In this document: positions 61,601 through 64,000 of the stretch, in pieces
How positions within the stretch are numbered: the stretch's first letter is position 1
Layout of the letters: every line of letters begins with the position of its first letter
Assembly: GCF_000002515.2 (NCBI RefSeq)
Contig: NC_006041.1
Span: forward strand, 186,001-250,000
Length of the DNA: 64,000 bases
Reading direction: 5' to 3'
From: Kluyveromyces lactis
Taxonomy: Eukaryota > Ascomycota > Saccharomycetes > Saccharomycetales > Saccharomycetaceae
Notes under the pieces: generated by a model
Seen by the model: the letters and a program-made list of their open reading frames with translations, nothing else
What the model was told of the DNA's origin: nothing
The model's database searches: none
Program-made: the position numbers and the translations under genes

Positions 61601-62025
61601 ATACGAAGAAATGTGTATGGATGAGATATCCACCGATATTTATTAATCTATTGCGGTTCGCTCTTCCAAAAATAGTTCAAGATATTATCTGGTTCAAGTT
61701 TATAAAGTTTGTTACTTTTGATGGGAAATGTGCGTTGATATATGCCAACAAATCAATTCCGCTTGACGAGTCTCAATTTAATGCAAAGAGTTTAATATCA
61801 TATGCTAGAGGTTCTCTTTATTTCGGCAATTCAAACTTATCTGATGAAGAACTACTAGCAAAGCTTGTGCTCGTGGCTGAACCTACATTCCTGAAGCAAA
61901 AATTCATCCTTCTCTCGGAGTTCACTAAGGTCGTATCTGCAAGCCTAAGTGATCGCGACTTGGTACATCAGAAAGTTGATCAATTGACGCAATATGTCAA
62001 TGTAATTATCGGACTCACATTTTGA
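58696..62025 (+). CDS. Zn2Cys6 fungal transcription factor, unassigned
   Basis: 1109-residue DNA-binding regulator. The N-terminal binuclear cluster has cysteines at 27, 30, 37, 52, 55 and 62 (ACLACRERKIKC), after a basic stretch (RKRKVAKR). The Cys37-Cys52 loop is long (14 residues, with several Pro/Gly). A Q/N/S-rich, low-complexity region (about 120-420) looks disordered and may activate. The C-terminal half (about 500-1100) is helical and fits the fungal middle-homology regulatory domain. I cannot assign it to a named S. cerevisiae regulator. It lies convergent with ADE2, with a 3.86-kb upstream region suggesting complex control. The start is the first ATG, just before the cluster. Confidence 0.9.
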   Translation: MKISNEESARDSRHPDSRKRKVAKRACLACRERKIKCDGEANPDPSGGPGKCTNCVRSTLECVFVASNRGGRRVFDKSKRYISPPSSDVCPVLAESAVKSQKVDICDPPNPLCSSNSSVLGSSHNLPVRPYLRAITSSAKFPTRLSGTPASIHDSIPNNNNGLMTHPLSNHSKPQQRSKTQHQHQSSYPNSPHNFVLPQLTLENHHQLLVESRPLTAGTSGAHTDNVGKHRIVSNSLRGITHNSHFMVNVGQNPAMHISQFMSEINNSGACNKIYPGTTGLSQNQEKWQTQPSYSLYSPVNSLISFQHSGNMNIMGHGGVDQPQARPSINYGNDFNTIPAAINNTDVPVGSNSNLSGNRTEALGHYGHVLSTISQDPKSNWQNRSSRGTKDCLNNLKSSQTTPSSSSKPNTQFDVKKEFTPMELNASKRLQSDINQGTYKLPKYGSVPAFVFPTLMFGQEHTNENSAATPAATFEKAFPVLNQSQPQIQEFVPEQIFVDLHRCEIEQLAQLKLGSTGKMPSFHLTMELLDLYYEYVHPKVKVLPPKEVMKRISLSQTNTSLTYAIFLCAIPLTSLKNKTKLSESGFLPTMSDCLREISTHWEELDFIGTLQTLNILVYHSIFIQMNSRLTAMHLEKLLKTIAYSNIVGQYRNGPNLEEFFTFSTNTSFAHDRTLLMNLWIAFSQVCCARNIFRDHPLLHEVLSSLCSTQERLEDVILPHDQLVFITYTKNIPQNFSGRISIKECPEKNKKSLDLFHLRDLEKKHRVDIASSVIYQFYIWNIFHDWKNQKIDNITALAKLNVFDLSIQNRLYELKDEKRLLVVDWDVLNCLALSQTLKINLRENINKLDILICDVFDSELRLVDVAELSEAVDSEISSFEAFSIMLCFQSMFRLLDVITLIELASGNIPAHSSSLNKTPIVSFRSCNDYIEQKSAEDYSRIHPAVQSEDNPEELEESYGKVQENDSFLNDTKKCVWMRYPPIFINLLRFALPKIVQDIIWFKFIKFVTFDGKCALIYANKSIPLDESQFNAKSLISYARGSLYFGNSNLSDEELLAKLVLVAEPTFLKQKFILLSEFTKVVSASLSDRDLVHQKVDQLTQYVNVIIGLTF

Positions 62026-62161
62026 AAGGGAAATGAACCACGTCATTCAGAAAATGGGGCGTTAACAATTAAAGTAGTTATAAGAATAGGCTATGTTATT
62101 GACATGTAAAAGATCGAAACAGGAGTAGTAAGATTATACACGATATAAAGGGTTTTCTGAC

Positions 62162-63871
62162 CTATTTTTTCAAGTATTCTTGATATCCGATAGTTTCTAA
62201 TTTGGCAGCTTTCGTTAACACCTCTTCTTCTTGTTTTTGTAAGAATTGTTGCATCTTAGAGAAGTATACTGGATCATACGCACCCAAAATTCTGATTGCT
62301 AACAAAGCAGCATTTGTACTATTGTTAATTGCAACTGTGGCCACGGGTACACCTCTTGGCATTTGTACAATGGAATGTAGAGAATCGACACCGTCTAGGG
62401 TGGAGCCCTTTACTGGAACACCGATGACTGGCAACGGAGTCATAGCAGCCACCATGCCTGGTAAGTGGGCTGCACCACCAGCACCGGCAATGATGGCTTT
62501 GATACCACGGTTAGCAGCTTCGATAGCAAACTTAGACATTCTGTGTGGAGTTCTATGAGCAGAGACGATGGTCACTTCATATTGAATATTAAAATCATTC
62601 AAGATATCGCAGGCCTTGGACATAACCGGTAGATCAGAGTCTGATCCCATAATAATACTGATCAATGGTCTCATAGACGCGCCGGGTAGAGTGAATTCCC
62701 TGGTGGCGATATGTTCGTAAGCAGCATCGGCATACATGATATATTTTAGTTTACGTTCGCATTCGCTCATTGAAGATCCAATGATATTAATGTGACCCAT
62801 CTTTCTCTGCGGTCTTGATTCTTTACCGTAAAGATATACAGAGGCACCAGGTGTAGATAGTGCTCTTTCACAGATTTGTAGTTCTTTATTCTTTTCAGCA
62901 TGATCACCCAAGACGTTTAACATGATAGCGTTGGTGTTTGTGGTAGACAAGGCACTGAACCCTTCAGGTAACGGTAGGTTTAAGATTGACCTTATGTGAG
63001 CTTCGAATTGAGAGGTAACACATGCGTCAATTGTATAATGGCCAGAGTTGTGAGGTCTTGGAGCAATTTCATTTATGAGTAATTCCCCGTCTTCTAAATA
63101 GAACATCTCCACACCAAAGATACCAGCGCCTGGGAATGCTGCAATAGCATGTTCTGCCAAGAGCTTAGCTTTCAATTGGACGGAATCTGGGACTCTAGCT
63201 GGAGCATAGCACAAATGGCAAATATTATCCTGATGAATAGTTTCAACAGTAGTGTAAGAAAACACTTTACCTTCTGGAGATCTCACGACCATTACAGCCA
63301 ACTCTTTGACGAATGGAGCCCATTTCTCGGCATACAAGGGACGATCTTTCAATACCTCAAGTGCTTCGGAAAGAGACTCCTTGGATTTCACGACAAAGTT
63401 CCCTCTGCCATCGTAGGCTAAAGTTCTTGATTTAAGCATGAATGGGTAACCAAATTCAAAACCAACTTTAGCCAACGATTCTTCATCGCTGTTAACAGCA
63501 ACGGACTTTGCCACACTGATCTTATTCTGAATCAAATATTGCTTTTGAACAAATTTATCTTGAATCAAAGCGATCGTCTCTGGGTCGGGATAGATCTTCA
63601 AGTTAGGGTGATCCTGTTGAACCCTTTTCAAAGTTGGAACATCGACGTGTTCGATTTCAACAGTTAAGACATCACAAAGAGATGCAATTTTCTTGATATC
63701 TTCCGGTTTGGCAAAGGAACCATTGACATGTTCGCTCAAAGCATTAATCTGCTTTGCCGGAGAGTTTTCTGCATCCAAAATGATAGTTTTCACATTCAGT
63801 CTATGAGCAGCTTCAACAATCATACGGCCCAATTGGCCACCGCCTAAAATACCGACAGTTCTTTGATCCAT
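62162..63871 (-). CDS. ADE2: Phosphoribosylaminoimidazole carboxylase Ade2
   Basis: Purine biosynthesis enzyme converting AIR to CAIR; its loss gives red colonies in yeasts. The 569-residue product (S. cerevisiae 571) is a fusion. The N-terminal PurK-type ATP-grasp part (about 1-390) shows [26 protein letters not shown] and [16 protein letters not shown]. The C-terminal PurE domain (about 405-569) shows [22 protein letters not shown] and [14 protein letters not shown]. It corresponds to YOR128C, next to YOR127W (RGA1) in S. cerevisiae; here the glucosyltransferase and the Zn2Cys6 gene lie between. Confidence 0.98.
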   Translation of the reverse strand: MDQRTVGILGGGQLGRMIVEAAHRLNVKTIILDAENSPAKQINALSEHVNGSFAKPEDIKKIASLCDVLTVEIEHVDVPTLKRVQQDHPNLKIYPDPETIALIQDKFVQKQYLIQNKISVAKSVAVNSDEESLAKVGFEFGYPFMLKSRTLAYDGRGNFVVKSKESLSEALEVLKDRPLYAEKWAPFVKELAVMVVRSPEGKVFSYTTVETIHQDNICHLCYAPARVPDSVQLKAKLLAEHAIAAFPGAGIFGVEMFYLEDGELLINEIAPRPHNSGHYTIDACVTSQFEAHIRSILNLPLPEGFSALSTTNTNAIMLNVLGDHAEKNKELQICERALSTPGASVYLYGKESRPQRKMGHINIIGSSMSECERKLKYIMYADAAYEHIATREFTLPGASMRPLISIIMGSDSDLPVMSKACDILNDFNIQYEVTIVSAHRTPHRMSKFAIEAANRGIKAIIAGAGGAAHLPGMVAAMTPLPVIGVPVKGSTLDGVDSLHSIVQMPRGVPVATVAINNSTNAALLAIRILGAYDPVYFSKMQQFLQKQEEEVLTKAAKLETIGYQEYLKK

Positions 63872-64000
63872 GTTGTCTTAGTGAAGAAGGTGAACGTGAT
63901 GTTATTATATAGGGTTATCAATTCTGACAACGGAATATTCTGTTTAATGGTCTGTCTACCAGAGAAGCGGAAACAGTCAGACTAACTCCTTAAATTATGG

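Noticed and set aside
1-64000. Mobile elements, LTR or virus-like remnants, tRNA and rRNA genes
   Set aside because: I scanned both strands for tRNA B-boxes, transposase/integrase/reverse-transcriptase-like frames and long terminal repeats and saw none. All long frames belong to recognised host genes or the unassigned Zn2Cys6 factor.

Overview
This is a budding-yeast nuclear chromosome segment (family Saccharomycetaceae). Genes are compact and nearly intron-free. Two genes carry short spliceosomal introns with GTATGT donors and perfect TACTAAC branch points, and TTG is a favoured leucine codon. Base composition is moderately AT-rich by eye. Almost every gene has a recognisable Saccharomyces cerevisiae counterpart. 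The order, however, is the unduplicated ancestral one: genes that S. cerevisiae splits between chromosomes IV and XV (YDR369-379 and YOR122-128) alternate here in one run, and the YNL330-323 block contains RRP40 (YOL142W). RGA1/RGA2 is represented by one gene. A ceramide glucosyltransferase, which S. cerevisiae lacks, is present. Together this points to a non-whole-genome-duplication yeast of the Kluyveromyces/Lachancea/Eremothecium type. Kluyveromyces is my best guess, not proven.

Layout. 0-19 kb: RPD3, PEX6, MDJ2, EGT2, PFA3, RRP40, FIG4, a SNG1-type membrane protein and LEM3 (the YNL33x-32x block). 19-26 kb: XRS2, SAM50, DXO1. 25.7-26.7 kb: a small membrane ORF and a YCII-domain protein, neither of which I can tie to an S. 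cerevisiae gene. 27-48 kb: PFY1 (spliced), LEO1, CTS2, VPS74, UBP2, FRQ1, CAT5/COQ7, PHO92, WIP1, BCS1, IAH1, ARH1, ATP17 (spliced), LSM6. 48-64 kb: RGA1/2, SDH6, the ceramide glucosyltransferase, a 3.86-kb gene-free stretch, a 1109-residue Zn2Cys6 transcription factor, and ADE2 at the right edge.

Functionally the window is mostly core housekeeping: chromatin and transcription (RPD3, LEO1), RNA processing (RRP40, LSM6, DXO1, PHO92), mitochondria (MDJ2, SAM50, COQ7, BCS1, ARH1, ATP17, SDH6), lipid and membrane traffic (FIG4, LEM3, VPS74, FRQ1, PFA3, the glucosyltransferase), DNA repair and kinetochore (XRS2, WIP1), and cell wall, polarity and cytoskeleton (EGT2, CTS2, RGA, PFY1). I saw no operon-like functional clustering, no tRNA or rRNA gene, no centromere, no CRISPR and no mobile element. 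I found no convincing undescribed multi-gene system. The parts most worth a second look are the ATP17 intron, the long leader of the Zn2Cys6 factor, and the two unassigned small genes near 26 kb.
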